Source: Trichoplax adhaerens
Taxonomy: Eukaryota > Placozoa > Uniplacotomia > Trichoplacea > Trichoplacidae
DNA: 64,000 bases
Assembly: GCF_000150275.1 (NCBI RefSeq)
Contig: NW_002060952.1
Coordinates: 766,482-830,481 of the forward strand
Direction of reading: 5' to 3'
Under the pieces are notes generated by a model. It made no database searches and was not told the DNA's origin. It worked only from the letters and a program-made list of their open reading frames with translations. This document shows, piece by piece, positions 36,384 through 49,434 of the stretch. Numbering within the stretch: the stretch's first letter is position 1; the number at the start of each line of letters is the position of its first letter. The position numbers and the translations under genes were made by a program.

Positions 36384-39300
36384 TTGCAATTATAGTAATA
36401 TTAGCTAGTATTTCCCGCTCATTCTAAATTAAATACTAAGGTCAGCTTTCTCTTAGTACATTAGCGTAAATCTTCTTATAATCTAAAGAAACGATAGATC
36501 TCTACAGTACAATATGGATAAGATGAAGATAAATTTCTATATCGCTATTTGCTATCACTTTGTGCTGTTAACAAGGCATTATATCAAATACCCTGCTGTT
36601 GTATTTTACCTCTTATGATGTTGCGATCCTTTTTGATATCATTGTTCACTACCAACATAATACAGTATTTTAACTGACAGATTTAAGATGATTGGATTAG
36701 CACGTGCATTATTGACATACATGACATTATTAAGTTGGTTTCTGGCTCAGGAAATACCGATATTTCGATGGAATCTGTAAGAACAGAGAATCAAATCGCA
36801 AAAAAATCTTACTAATATCATACTACCTTTTGTTACTATCATTTTTAACACGGCTTTAGCCTCTATAAATAATCTGAAATCAGATAATCTATTTCTGATA
36901 ATGTACTTGTATTTTGGTTTAGGATAAATATATGCTGAAAGAGTGATACTAGAATGTAATTGCTGTTAAATCTCGAATTTTATACTTCTTAACTCGTCTA
37001 TAAGACTCCAAAGTTATCCCTAATATTGCGATCATGGCTCAGCTTCGTGACATCACTATAGGTGTAATTTAGGAAGCTGTCTCTTGATATATTATCCATG
37101 AAGATGGAGTAGTAAATGAGTTACGGACTAGATAGTTCGCTATTTTATGTTAGTTTTTACGAGAGCTTATTTATTTTCAATTTCTCTTTTGTCTCTCCTA
37201 TCGTATTCTACTGATACTTTCTTTAGATTGGTATTATAGAATTTAATTTCTCATAATATTATGTCCGCTGTATTAATATTATCTAAAAATTGTCTTTCGA
37301 ATAAGAAGATTAATAGCAACTACTGAGGAATTAATAGAAAGAATATTATTACTAAATAAACATTAGTAAATAGTATTTCGTTAGATAAGAAATTTTACAA
37401 TACTATAATAACATATCATTTAAATCTGTGTGAATTAATATTGTATATATATTTGTGGTATATCTTTGCAGTGATATTCACTTAGATTATTTAATAATTT
37501 ATGGCATAGAAAGAAGGAGGCGAGAGAGAAAACCTAATTTTACAAACTTTTACTTTAAACTGCTAGGTTTCGGTTAATTACTCGTATCTATAGTTAGGAT
37601 GGTTTAATAATTAAATAAATTAAAAATACGTCAAAGAATTTGAATTGCGGATAGATAGTATTCAAATATATTTGGAGTATTCTTATCGAACTTCTGACCG
37701 ACACTATGGTAATGGTCACTGTCGCAAAACAACTTTCGTGATCGTATCTGAACTAGTCTATCTACTCCTATGGTTCTCTGACTAACTCCGGAGATCCTCA
37801 CCAAGGGAAAACTAACTTCTTCCTATACTATAGTAATCGAGTCAAACGATAGGTTTAGATTAATAAATATATTTATTACTAGCCCGTTTATGTTAGTACC
37901 GGTGTACTCTACGTTAGCCTCTGTGGAACTGAGATTAAAAATTAATAATCAAGCTTATATACAATTTCATATGTCAGACAAACAACAGGAAGAGAGTCGC
38001 GGGCGGGGAAGCGAGCGGTAGTGTGGCGTAACCCGAGTTGCCGTGATACCCTACAAAGCCCGCGCGGCACGCGCAAACAGTAAAGAAACACTGACTAAGA
38101 GAACAGGAGTGAGTGGATAGATCAATGGGTTAGTTGATAAGTACATGGCCCGGTGCTAATCTTTCACCTTAAATTATATAATGTGCAATACAGGCTTGCT
38201 ATAGACTATAGTGCAATCTAGTAATAACAACGTTAAATTATTACACATAGATTACAAAATATTAATTATACTTAATTTATAGTATTTTAGTCGTAGTGCT
38301 TTGTGAAATCTAAGAGCGATTGACAGATCAGACTATTTAAGTTACTACCGTAAGAACGACCTAAATATTGCGATAGATGTTTCAATAACGATAAATTGGT
38401 ATACTTTTTGTATCTGAATTGCAGATACTATAATCACCTCACAGATGCAGCCGATCTCTTCTTCTACAAGGCCTGATTTATGTGATAAAGAAGAATAAAC
38501 AAGAACTTGACCTTCTATTTAAGTTACTTTTAACCACTTTATTCATAGATCTAATTACATAAATACGTGTTAGACTTGATTGTAATGATATCGTCTAAAG
38601 TAAGTTAAACCATAATATCCATATCTATTGATGAGAGCATTGCGATTTGTTTATGGGTAATAATAGTTAGAATACCTTAATTTACATTTTATATATATGA
38701 TGAATTTTATGCTGAAAATTGTATCAGGATTGAACGCCTTTGCAAACAATATTAATATAAATAGGGCACAACTTCAATAAATGATTGATTATAATTCACA
38801 GTATCAGGTATTGCTATTCTTTAGTTTGCTGCATTTCATTAGGCATGCTTCTAACGTTATTATTGGCCTTGCAAAGTAAGTATTGAAAGTATTTTTGGGA
38901 TAAGATGATTAGCTCATTCGTAGTTTAAAAATAGTACAGCATTCGCGATAGGAAATCATGTAATTAGAGTAATAGCTCAGATGTATTTTATTATTCGATA
39001 GATCTCTTTAAATAATTCATAAGAGAATCAGCCGGGACTGTTGTAATGTGTTGTGATTCGAGGCTCTTTAGGAGGTAATTTCTCCTGATTAACGGCATAC
39101 ATCTCGTAGCTTAGTTTGTTTACTATTGCAGCTAGATGACAAATTATGTATTATTGCAACGGTGTCTTCCGTAGAAGTAGAGTTGTATAGTTATAGTGCG
39201 ATACATCTATTAATATGAATAGGTATCATATCATATTCATTTATAAAAGTCTCAATAATGTGTTTAGAAGGCGCAACAGTTAGGCTCTTTGCATTGCCTA

Positions 39301-39655
39301 TTTACGGAGCATTCCGAGGATAGTTTAATACTAAACATAGTAATAAAGATGCAAAAGAGAAGGCAGATACAAGAAAGTATTAACTCAGAACTAATTATGT
39401 CAGTAAAACTATTATTCAATTTCTGAACATATAAGCTCTTGTTACTTTTTAGCTTTAAAAGTTCGAAATAAAGCATTTAAAAAGCGATTCGTTATATTGT
39501 AATGAAATGGTAGTGTAATTATTTCATTGCATGTACGAATATAAGCTAAATTCAATCGTAGCATTATTTTATGATTATTTTGGGTACGCTATAATTAAAC
39601 ATATAAAGATCAGACGCCTGTTCGAAACACTTGTTCCGTAGCGATAGAAAAACAC
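36384..39655. other. Intergenic stretch with one GC-rich island
   Basis: No gene is supported. A compact GC-rich, CpG-rich patch lies at about 37990-38076 in otherwise AT-rich DNA (runs such as GTCGCGGGCGGGG and GCCCGCGCGGCACGCGC). It has no open frame or tRNA fold that I can see. A 70-codon minus-strand frame at 39264-39476 encodes a hydrophobic segment followed by a short Cys-rich tail (CSVNRQCKEPNCC); it may be chance. Confidence 0.5.
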
Positions 39656-39856
39656 ATCTTGAACCTATCATTTTCAATAGCAAACGTTCTGTCGTTGCTG
39701 TAGTTGAATGGTAATGGGTACGTCAATGCCAGTTACCATGATAAGCTAGAAGCAAAATTTTATATAACTACCGGTAAATATCTATCGGTTAAGTTTGATT
39801 ATTTATAAGCCGAACCCGTATTTTACTTGTATAGACGCACGGCACATACGAATATA

Positions 39857-42715
39857 TTACACTTTATCAGTCCTTTCTTGGCCAGTTTCTTGATAAAATT
39901 GGTTTAAGGTGTTAACATTTTCTAATAGTAAATCTGTATACTTCCTGAGATCTTCAAGTGTTTCTGATTCACTACGATCTTTTCCTAATGCTTTTATGAA
40001 GTTTTTTCTATAAGGTGAAGCTTTAACAGCCAACTTTAGCATGATGAGGAAAAATATAAAGTTAGTTAGCTAGTATGGTATTGATATAAAACTTTCCCAT
40101 TCATTCACGCAGTACATTATAAAATGGATAACTTTTATAACACATTCTATTTGCAACGAAATCGTACGATACCTATTCAATAATATGCAGTACAACAAAT
40201 ACGACGTAAAATATCGGCAAAGTGTAGCAAAGCTTACCGAAAAGATTCCTTTGACTATGAAACCGTGATATCGTCGAAGAGTTTGTTCGTAAGCTGTAGA
40301 AGCACAAACAGATACTTCGTCTGTAGTTTTAACTAATAAATCTAGCAAAACTGCAATAAAATTCAAAGCCCTAAAAAACATAAAGTAAAGGAGAATATTG
40401 TAAGCTAGGTAAAAGAGTGAAGAAAAAATAATAATATATATAAAATTCTTATTTTAAGGTGAAAAGATTAGAAATCCGTTCAAGATGAGGCGACCTTTTA
40501 AGCCATAGTAGAGCATCGGTAGCAGAATTTTTGACACCGGTAGTTTTTTCTGCAATCTCGCTACGTACAATTTCTTGTAGTGTGTGATACTTTTCTCTAT
40601 TTTGCTCGAATTTCTTGGTCAGCTTCTGTATTGGGGATTAAGTACGTTAATAATAATCCAATAATATCAGCTACATGATTACTTGTACACCACGCGATAA
40701 AATCTTAGTACGGAATTAAGCCATGAGTAGTGACTCAGATATACAGTAATGTTGTTCTTTCGTCTCGTTACGCAAGTTGCTATTCAATTTCATCATCAAT
40801 CAGCCTATTTCGACTTGTTCATAGCAAGTATAAGCTATCCGCCTCGCACGTGTATTGTTCGCGCAAGATTGTGATTTAGTAACTACGTTTACATCTAACT
40901 GTAGCTTAGTACTATGATAGCTAATAGATTTGTAGGCTTAAAAGGAACTATGTAAGATATACTTGTATAGCAGCTGATAACAGTTCTGTTACGGTTCTTT
41001 CGTAAAGAACATCTTCTTGTAACTTACAGAGATATTGCCATTAATATCCATTTTAACAACGGAAAATGCCGATCCGAAAACCTCTAGAATGAAATTAGAT
41101 TATCAATTTATTCAGCGATGTCTACATGAAGGAGGAAAACTAGTAATACATTGAGTTAGAAGATTGCATAGTTATTTTACTGCTGCTACACTGGTTACGA
41201 TACTATGCAGCCATTATACTGTAAAAGTTGCTAAAACATTCTAACGGAGTAATGTTATATATAACGACGTCCTTTAAGATTCCAGGAGTTTATTTAACAT
41301 TCAGACCAAATTTGAGCTGCTTACAATAAAAAGATTTTAGTAAAAGATATTGGCATAGGTTCAAATCTGAAATGTTAGGCCAAAGGAAGAAATTTTTGGT
41401 GGATGATTAAGATAAGCTTAAAATTGTATTTGCTGAATTATATTTGTTTTTGCTTACAAAGCTTCCAGTACAAGCATCACCTATTTGTATGCCAAGTCAT
41501 AACGTATTAAATGAGGCGACGATGCTATAGTTAGTAATGAAACTTGAACGGTTTTATCCGTAAGAAAGTGAAAAATATCGGTATAAGTGTTTGGATTTAT
41601 CTTCTAGGCTATTACTCTTTATACAACACGATGGCCACTTTGTTTCAGAGAATGATAATTAATTAATATTAAAACAGTAATGTTTAGAGCCTCAATTCCC
41701 AGCATTATTTTTAATAATGAAAAGATTGGAAGATAAATCTGTCAAACTGTTAGTATAATACTGCATTTTTTTATTTAACAATGCTGACTTCTGTAAATGG
41801 ATGATGGTCAATTTATTAATTTACAGTTGATTTTAATCCATAGCTCTCAATGACTAAATGACGATCAGGCTGGCCATAGTAATGCGATCATTTATTCTAA
41901 ACTATAAGCTACTTCTATCCATTGCTGTCAATGACAAGAGCAAATTATGACCAATCAGAATACTTGTTGTCACAGGAATACGATCATTTATTTTAAAATT
42001 AGCGATTTCAATCCATTGCTCTTAATGATGAGAACAAACGATGATCGATCAGCAGACTTGTTGTCACAGCAATACGATTATTGTAAAATTAGTGCTTTCT
42101 ATCGATTGCTCTCCATGACGAGAACAAAATAGGATCTCTTGGCAGACTTAGTGTTACAGGAATACCATCACTTACCACTCCATTAACTATTTCTATCTAT
42201 TACTCTCAGTGCAAAGAACAAGTGATGATCAATTAATAGACTTGTTGTTACAGGAACACAATCATGGGCGTATAATAACATTAGCGATTTGCATTCATTG
42301 CTATCTATGACGAGAACAAGTGATGATCAATCAGCAGACTTGTTCTCGGAAAACACAATCACTTATTGGTCATTACACATCAAGTTAGCGGTATCAATCC
42401 TTTGCAATCTCAGAGGAGAGCAAATGTTTATGTATCAACAGACTTGTTGTCACAGGAATACCATCATTAATGATAAAATGAGTATTATTGTGGTTAAGAT
42501 AGAATAATCAATTCTCTTTTCAGCAGAGAATCTCTAACGGAAAGTTGAACAATATGTTTACGCCGACATTAGATCAAAATGCAAAACAAAGCATCATCTA
42601 CTTGGTGTTCTATCAACTTACCGAAAATTGTGGTTAAATCGCGACAAGCATCGAGGAAAGCTTCAGTTTTAATCTCTTTATCTTCACTAGTGGATTGAAA
42701 AGTATCGATTGCCAA
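39857..42715 (-). CDS. GLTP: Glycolipid transfer protein (GLTP), 5' end unresolved
   Basis: Cytosolic carrier that moves glycosphingolipids between membranes. Exons on the minus strand, 5' to 3': 42715-42622, 41083-41028, 40625-40495, 40370-40238, 40033-39857 (stop at 39857). All internal junctions are GT-AG and in phase. They give about 196 residues against 209 in human; a short first exon with the ATG, upstream of 42715, was not found. Conserved headgroup residues are visible: the DINGNISK block supplies Asp, Asn and Lys (human D48, N52, K55), LLWLKR the stacking Trp (W96) and RRYHGF the His (H140). The membrane-contacting Trp after that HG is Phe here. Intron 1 (about 1.5 kb) holds a minisatellite. 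The gene is divergent from RAD51D. Confidence 0.92.
41830..42475. repeat. Minisatellite, ~90-104 bp unit, about 7 copies, in GLTP intron 1
   Basis: The core ACTTGTTGTCACAGGAATAC (or close variants) recurs near 41962, 42056, 42146, 42240, 42338 and 42442, with a degenerate first unit near 41869. Each unit also contains a CCATTGCTCTCAATGA-like block and a GAACAA-GATGATC block. Units differ by many substitutions, so the array is old. The open frames at 41947-42132 and 42289-42507 are products of this periodicity and not genes. Confidence 0.85.
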
Positions 42716-43385
42716 CTTTCGCCATGATTGATAGATTCAGAAAATGCAATGCTTGGAGGAGCTGATGATGAAGTTTCTAATCAGAGTGTTAAAAGACGAT
42801 GATTGGAGGTGCAATCGTCCAGCCAGTAGTTTGACGTTGATAACCATGAAAAGAAATAGTGCAAATAGTATGAAACTGGAAAACGAAATGGAGCAGTGAC
42901 CAGCTTGTCATTCCTTCATCCCCTGTGCTGTACCGTACCGCTACTGACGTACAGTACAGTGTACAGTACGTACTCAGGCACAGTGCATTGTACCGTGAAT
43001 TACTACAGTACTTACATTGTACTGGAAGGACGGGAGGTATGGACTACCGGAAGAGTCGTCTCTGATGATATTTACCTAGATACTAGATAAAATTTAAGCG
43101 CATCGCGATGATTTAATTGAATTGATTGATTTACTTATATAGTACTGTAGTGTCTCGGATATCCATATCCTTAATTTAGGATCGAGATCGTCTCCCCTGC
43201 AGAAGGAAATTTGCATCCAGCACCCGCTTGAGTGAACATTCCATTTCCTTTTCCACGATAATTGGTTGATTAATTGGTTGCAGTATCGTCATTTTTCGTA
43301 CGTGATTTATGCACAAACGGCTTAATCATTTTTCCATTGACGATCTTGATGAGGTGCGAAAGTCGTCTTAGCTAGTTGATTGCCA
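42716..43385. promoter_or_regulatory. Divergent intergenic region between GLTP and RAD51D
   Basis: The 5' ends of GLTP (minus) and RAD51D (plus) face away from each other across roughly 0.6 kb, so regulatory DNA for both must lie here, together with the missing first GLTP exon. The region contains a cluster of GTAC-centred palindromes (about 42925-43020). No TATA box or initiator can be assigned with confidence. The role is inferred from layout. Confidence 0.45.
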
Positions 43386-45743
43386 ATGGCGAAATTACGT
43401 GTTGGCATGATTGATGGACTCAATCAATCGGTTATTGATGCTTGCCATAAAATTTCCGTCTCGACAGGTTATTCAACGGTTGTAATATTGATTGGCTTGT
43501 AGCCAATTTTAGATTGATTGGATATGTTTCAGTTATTTACAGCATGACTCTACCCAGGTATTGCTGGATACTATAACTCAATCTTGGAATGAATCAATTG
43601 CATGCTCAATAAATTTTTGCTGTTGATCTAGTCAAAGAGTTAACATTGGTAGAGTGTACTGTATGACGTAGATCATTGATTACTATTTCAGCAAATGCAT
43701 GATGAGCTGGCACTTTTTGATGATAAAGTTTGCCGTCCTTCGTTAATAACAGTTATCTCCAATGAATGCAAATGTGTAGGCTGGAAAGCAGCTTATTGAT
43801 ATTGGATGACACTTTATTCAGTAATGGTGCTTTATATTTTACCACTAGTAACTGACTTTATTTCTGCCAAAGTTGAGGTCATTGCAAGACAGGCATCTAT
43901 TTCTATCACGGTAAATATAAAGATCTATTCAATTCTTAAGATTGACTGGTTCGTAACTACAACATCGTTCACGATTGCTAGCTACAATAAACTACTTGTA
44001 TCATAGGAGGTTTCTTCAATGAGACGAAAATTACTCTCAAAGTATGCTTTAATGCCAATCAACGGAAGTCATTTGTATCAGATGCTCATTGATAAAATGG
44101 CCGTTATAACTACTGGTATATGTTCTACCAGATACAGTAGTTGTGAATTGTGTAACGCATTTTGATTAGCTTGCTTATTGATGATTTTTATGCGATTCCT
44201 TTTGTAGGCTGCCAGCAGTGAGTATAAGAAGCCTGAAGATTTTTAAGTGCAAACGTAGAATACCTACTACTAGACAGATTTGACAGGTATCAATAATGCT
44301 ACATTCTTAATTCAACTTTGTAGTTTAGATCATTTACTGGATGGAGGATTATACACTGGTGAAGTCGTCGAGTTTATTGGCAAGTCTGGTAGCGGAAAGT
44401 CACAGGTGTAGAAACATCATCAATGTGCTTTGTGCGCATATGATTACTATGAAGAGTCGTAATTAATTGCTCGAAATTGTAATGACCTCTTACAAGTGCT
44501 TAAACTATGTACAGTATTCAATTTGCGAGCAATCTTTGCTACCTAGCTAAGTAGCTATTCGCTATTAAAGTTGTATCGGTACTAAATTTACATATATAAA
44601 GTTTGATCAGATCGATTTACTAGAATGTGTAGCTATTACAATAATATTACAATAACGTTAAGTGTTGTAATTTTGGGACAGATTTGCATGCATATAGCTG
44701 GATTTAGTGCATCAACGACGTCAAATGGGACAATTTATATTGATACATGTGGCTCAATACAACCTAGTCGAATAAATGAAATTGTTAAAGAACATTTTTC
44801 TCATAATTCAATGGTAAAATCACTCGTAACTAATTAATTTTAATTCGCACCAGGATAAAATTAATGACATAAAAACATTTTTAGGAAAATCATGACGCGT
44901 TATCTAGACTTCTCTGTGTTAGAGTGCACGATATCTTTGAGTTAATATCCACGCTGCAGGGGTTACAAGAGAAATTAAATTTTGAAGTAAGCATGTTCTT
45001 TTTTGCCATCATTATGTATGCTCGCGACAAAAATTTAACAGAGAAAATTTCATGCTTTACCTAGTGTTCAGGCATTTATGGCAAACTTCGGTTACTAATA
45101 ATTGATTCAATAGCTTCGGTAATTACACCGGTACTAACGATACCCAATAATCATGGTAAATTGTCATTCGTTTTTAGGATGCCTTGATACATTTTGCTAT
45201 TTTTAATAGTTTATGATATCTTGATTTAGGGCACTCACTTATGACCTCATTAGCGAGAATTTTACGAGTGTTAGCTGTTGAATGCGGAATTTGTGTTTTG
45301 GTAGCTTTCCTAGCTAATGTTCATAAAAAATACATACTCTTATAATAATGAAGAATAGTATCTTATATTACTAATTATATAATTACTATATGTGACAACG
45401 AATTTATGATAGGTGACCAATTTTACTGTTACTGGCGGTAATGCAGCACTCGGTCGAACGTGGTCTTCCGTTCCTGATGTTAGGGTATCTATTCGTACTA
45501 TTGAATCTTTCAAGACTACAAAGGGTAATGAACGGATTGCTACCCTCGTTAAGTCTAGTAGACAGGTACTGCTGGGATCGTAATTTTATGAAATGCTATT
45601 TAAATCGAACTACTAGCTCGCAACATCTAATTATTAATAATGATTATTATTTTTAGCCAACACAAATATCAACCAATTTCTATATTGGAGATGGTGGTTT
45701 ATTATCCACTGCGCCGTGTAGCAGTAAATCACTTCTGAAGTAA
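43386..45743 (+). CDS. RAD51D: RAD51D, recombination-repair ATPase paralogue
   Basis: RAD51 paralogue of the BCDX2 complex, acting in the nucleus in homologous recombination. Ten exons, all GT-AG and phase-consistent: 43386-43467, 43849-43910, 44007-44115, 44287-44405, 44682-44813, 44885-44986, 45065-45155, 45230-45300, 45413-45565, 45657-45743. They encode 335 residues (human 328). The start MAKLRVGMIDGL matches the family N-terminus. Walker A is GKSGSGKS at 116-123, preceded by LDGGLYTGE. Walker B lies at about 211-216 (RLLIID). The C-terminal region keeps VTNF...GRTWSSVP and KSSRQ. About ten extra residues (86-96) precede the ATPase core. Most introns are short (57-381 bp). Confidence 0.96.
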
Positions 45744-47115
45744 CTGTGAATATAGTACCAGATACTATTATAGGCTTGGTAAATTTGATGGATATTTTGA
45801 TGACGTGGCTGGAATAAGTGATGTAATTAATTGGTTCAATGTGGCTAGCATCATAGGATATTAATTAAAAAGTTACATGTATATAGTGGAGATTTTAATA
45901 CGGAGGTTGCTGATTATCACTCCTAAATCATACGAATCAGCATCGACGATACTGATATATACAGTACAGTGTTATCATAAATGACTCTATTCAATTTTTT
46001 GAGTATAGTGTATAATGACATAAATATGTATTCAGCTTCAATATTAATTAATGTGAAAAATCAATGATGTTATGTATAAATACGTAAGGTAAAACTGTTA
46101 CTTTTATATTCATACTTCCGTTTGTGCAAGGTACTAATTAATAGCCACTAAAAATCATAGTATCTAGCTATTCGTTTGTTACCGTCTGTTAAATTTTGTA
46201 TGATGTGATTGCACCAGCCCATGAGATAAAAATATAGATTTCGATTATGAGTATCTTTAGCCTCAACGTTGAATTTTGTATTATGCAGTCTTGATAATCG
46301 CTGTATCCATCGATGCTATGGCAATAAGTAAATTAATAAAAATGTAAGGAAATTCAGGTACTCATTTATGTTCATTTAAGAGTTGATAGCAGTACAGAAC
46401 TATTTTAACCCATTTAGTATTTTGCACTAAGAGTAATGATGTCGATAACGTGGTGGAATATAGCAGTGGTATCACTATTTCTTTCGGAGATTTTACTCTT
46501 GATCGAATAAATTGCAAGAAATGTTTTTAAGATTTCAAATATGAATATTTATTGCTGATTCTTGCTGTTAAGTGTTTACTTCAAACTATGTGTTATAAAT
46601 TATAATCCCTTCAACTAAAACTAGGGTAAAGTAGGCGTATTGCATTAAATATTGAAGTTATCGCCTTATCACACCGTTGATCACAGATATTCGCACACAA
46701 CGTAAAAGTATTATATCGTCACGGTATAGTGTCTCGTTTCTTATCCTTTGTTTATTAATTAGGGGGAAAAATTTGTAATGATGCAGCCATATAGCTTCAA
46801 TATGTATCTTGCAAATGTTAGGGATCATGTATATCATTTAAAGAACTATTACGTAAGGTTACTTATCAAATTTACAGTATACAACGTTCTACAATTAATT
46901 AATATAATTTATGTTACATTGATGTCATCGTAAAACACATCGTACGATATCATATTCTTACTTACATAGTTTCATAAATGATGTGAGATGACATTTTTCC
47001 ATTACACTGTTCATAGTATTATAGGATTTACAATTTAATATCTAATAAGTATCCGTTCGATTATATAATCAATACTACTTTATTTCACTACTACAGCTGA
47101 TGCAAGCTTAGATGC
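45744..47115. other. Intergenic stretch between convergent genes, no gene seen
   Basis: Lies between the RAD51D stop and the stop of the minus-strand BRI3BP-like gene, so it should hold both 3' UTRs. No exon or repeat array was recognised. Confidence 0.5.
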
Positions 47116-48075
47116 TCAGCTTCTCCTACTTGACATCCCTTGGTTGGCAAGAAGAACCTTGTCAATTTTGTTGTGTAACTCATTCAAACTATCCATTAAT
47201 CGGTCATGGTTAATTTTGATTGATTCCACGCTTGCACCTATTTTATGCATTTTATGCTGTGCTCCTTCCATGTAAGCCTGGCTCTGACTTTTGTGATACG
47301 CATCATACAGTATCTTAATTAGGCAAATTGCAAATATGATAACTGCGGAAACAAGGGGTCTATCGGCCATTTCATCAAATAGAAATGATACGTTAGAAAT
47401 TTTGTTTGCAACTGTCCATAGAATATGCTTACACCACAATGGACCAAAGTACATGTAACATATAAGTGTAAAAGAAAGGGTCATAAGACCAGTAGTGACG
47501 GAGAATATTCGTGCTGCTATATACCCAAGAATTAACCAGGTAAAAAATAATACTCTGTCATCAATATTGTGATTTGGTATGTTTGTATCTCTCCAATAGT
47601 GACCTTTACCTTGGATGAAAAGTAGAATGCAATTACTTTATATTATTCATTTAATTCTCTTACAGCTTTTGACTCCTGTATACTCGTATACAGGTATTGT
47701 ATTAATGAATATAACATCAAGCAAAACTGCAATAATTTATAATCTAGATGATAAAAGTTTTTAGCCCATTGGTCTGTTCTATACTGTCCATACTATACAA
47801 GCAATGATGATTAAATTATCTCTTAAAGTACCTTGCATATGCCAGTTTTTTTTATTATACAAATCATGCACTTGCTAAGATATCTCACCGATTTTCTCTT
47901 GTTGCTCGTAAACAAGGTTCAATAAATTCTGGTATGAGTCATGCACTGCATTTAGGGCACGTTTGATATACGCTTGGACGGTATTTTCATTGTCATAACC
48001 GTAGGTGTCGGCAGTAGAATATTGAATATAAATTATTAGGCAGAAGAACATCAGACAGGCAGAAATTGATCCCAT
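47116..48075 (-). CDS. BRI3BP/TMEM109-like multi-pass membrane protein
   Basis: Two exons on the minus strand, 48075-47889 and 47609-47116, joined by a GTGAGA donor and an AG acceptor in phase, give 226 residues (human BRI3BP 251, TMEM109 243). Layout: a signal peptide at about 1-22, a helical luminal segment, membrane segments around RVLFFTWLILGYIAA, MTLSFTLICYMYFG and LVSAVIIFAICLIKIL, then a cytosolic coiled coil near the C-terminus (SLNELHNKIDKVLL). This order, together with the RVLFF...-like first membrane helix and the terminal coiled coil, matches the BRI3BP/TMEM109 family of ER and nuclear-envelope proteins. Identity per residue is low, so the family call is moderate and I give no symbol. 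A 70-codon frame just upstream (48102-48311 minus) has one hydrophobic segment but could not be spliced in. Confidence 0.6.
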
Positions 48076-49434
48076 CGCCGTAATCGCATCGGTTACAAAT
48101 TCTAAATAGAATACATAATACGCGTAAGATTCATGAAGGAAGCTTCTACAGCGTACGGAATGAAATACATGATGTAAATTACGCCTAAAAATAATAGTAC
48201 ATGTTTTAGAATGATAACTAGTGCATGACGTCTCGAGAACGGCGTATCGAGTGTTTTACATACTCGTATAGAGTTTCTAATTTTAAGAAGTACAAAACGG
48301 AAGAATTTCAATAATAACTAAGGCTTATCGCATTGTTTTAGCAGTTAACTGTAGTGAATTTTACCGTTGGTTATCTCAAATTCATAAACTGTGTAATAAT
48401 AAAATCTGAGTAAATGCACCATAAATGAATAATAAAAACAAGCCTGTTAATTTATAGTGCATATGAACCATATACGCGTATTGTATTGAAGTTTCAAATA
48501 TGCATACAGTGTAGTCAAGCATTTATATATGCGCAAGGACATGTGTTGTACTGTATTTATTTTTACCCTGATTCTGTTTTAGGACGCCAATTTTAACATC
48601 GCTTTGCTATAACATTATCAAAAGTTGGAGACTGAAAGTACAGTACAGTATTGCTAACGTAATTACTTACCAGCTCTTCTCTGCGCAAAATGAGTAAAAT
48701 AATGCAAAGAGCGTAGTGCCTCACTTAGCTACTGTATGTACTGTACTGTATAGCAATATTTCTGCATCTTTTACTTATTTACTCGATTGTATTATACTGT
48801 ACATATATGTATACTGTATATATATATTCTGAAATCTAGCTCATTCTACTCCGCATAGAAATTGAAGAAATTTTCCCCCATTACGTAATTGATTTTTAAT
48901 CACGACTACGTGTATTGCCATACTGTCCATACAGTACATAGTTCTTTAAAAGAGTCTGGAATATCGATCACTAAAAGTGTGAAAATTATAAAAAATATCT
49001 GTATGAGACAAATTCTATACAGGTGGATAAGTTGCTGTAAGACAAGTCTTTTGCAAATTAGAAAGCCTTTATGCAGAAGTACGAGTCCTACCACCGTCGT
49101 ATTGCAGTCGTAGGTTGTTGTGTTGGTAAGTACTGTACGATGTTGTCGATTATCACCTACACGATATAAATTGAACTTGCTCCTTGGATTGATTTCAGAT
49201 TAACATGACGCAATTTCAATTGGGAACTTCCATGTTGAATCCCATCATCATTTCATGGAAAGATTCAGCTAGATATTGAGCTTTGCTGATTCTGTCATGC
49301 GCATTAGTCCATTCTAATGCAGTACAGTGTACAGTGTACACTGTACAGTACAGTATACCGTACTCATCCAACCACCTACTGTACAGTACTGTACTGTACA
49401 GTACGTTATAAACAAGCAGCGCGCGGGGTATTTA
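48076..49434. other. Intergenic stretch rich in GTAC palindromes
   Basis: No gene recognised. Short alternating ACTGTAC/GTACAGT runs occur at about 48640-48650, 48725-48750, 48800-48825 and 48920-48940, with a long cluster at 49319-49404 beside the dispersed element. The open frames here follow these repeats. The region also contains the 5' flank of the BRI3BP-like gene. Confidence 0.55.

Noticed and set aside
41345-41510. Candidate 5' exons of GLTP in this interval
   Set aside because: Joining them creates a stop or breaks phase; the exon at 42622-42715 (EDKEIKTEAFLDAC) fits in phase and matches the family.
41830-42475. CRISPR-like direct repeats
   Set aside because: Units are long, contiguous and degenerate with no unique spacers, and the context is a eukaryotic intron.
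48102-48311. Minus-strand 70-codon frame as an upstream exon of the BRI3BP-like gene
   Set aside because: It is in another frame with no suitable donor-acceptor pair, and the downstream ATG already gives a good signal peptide.
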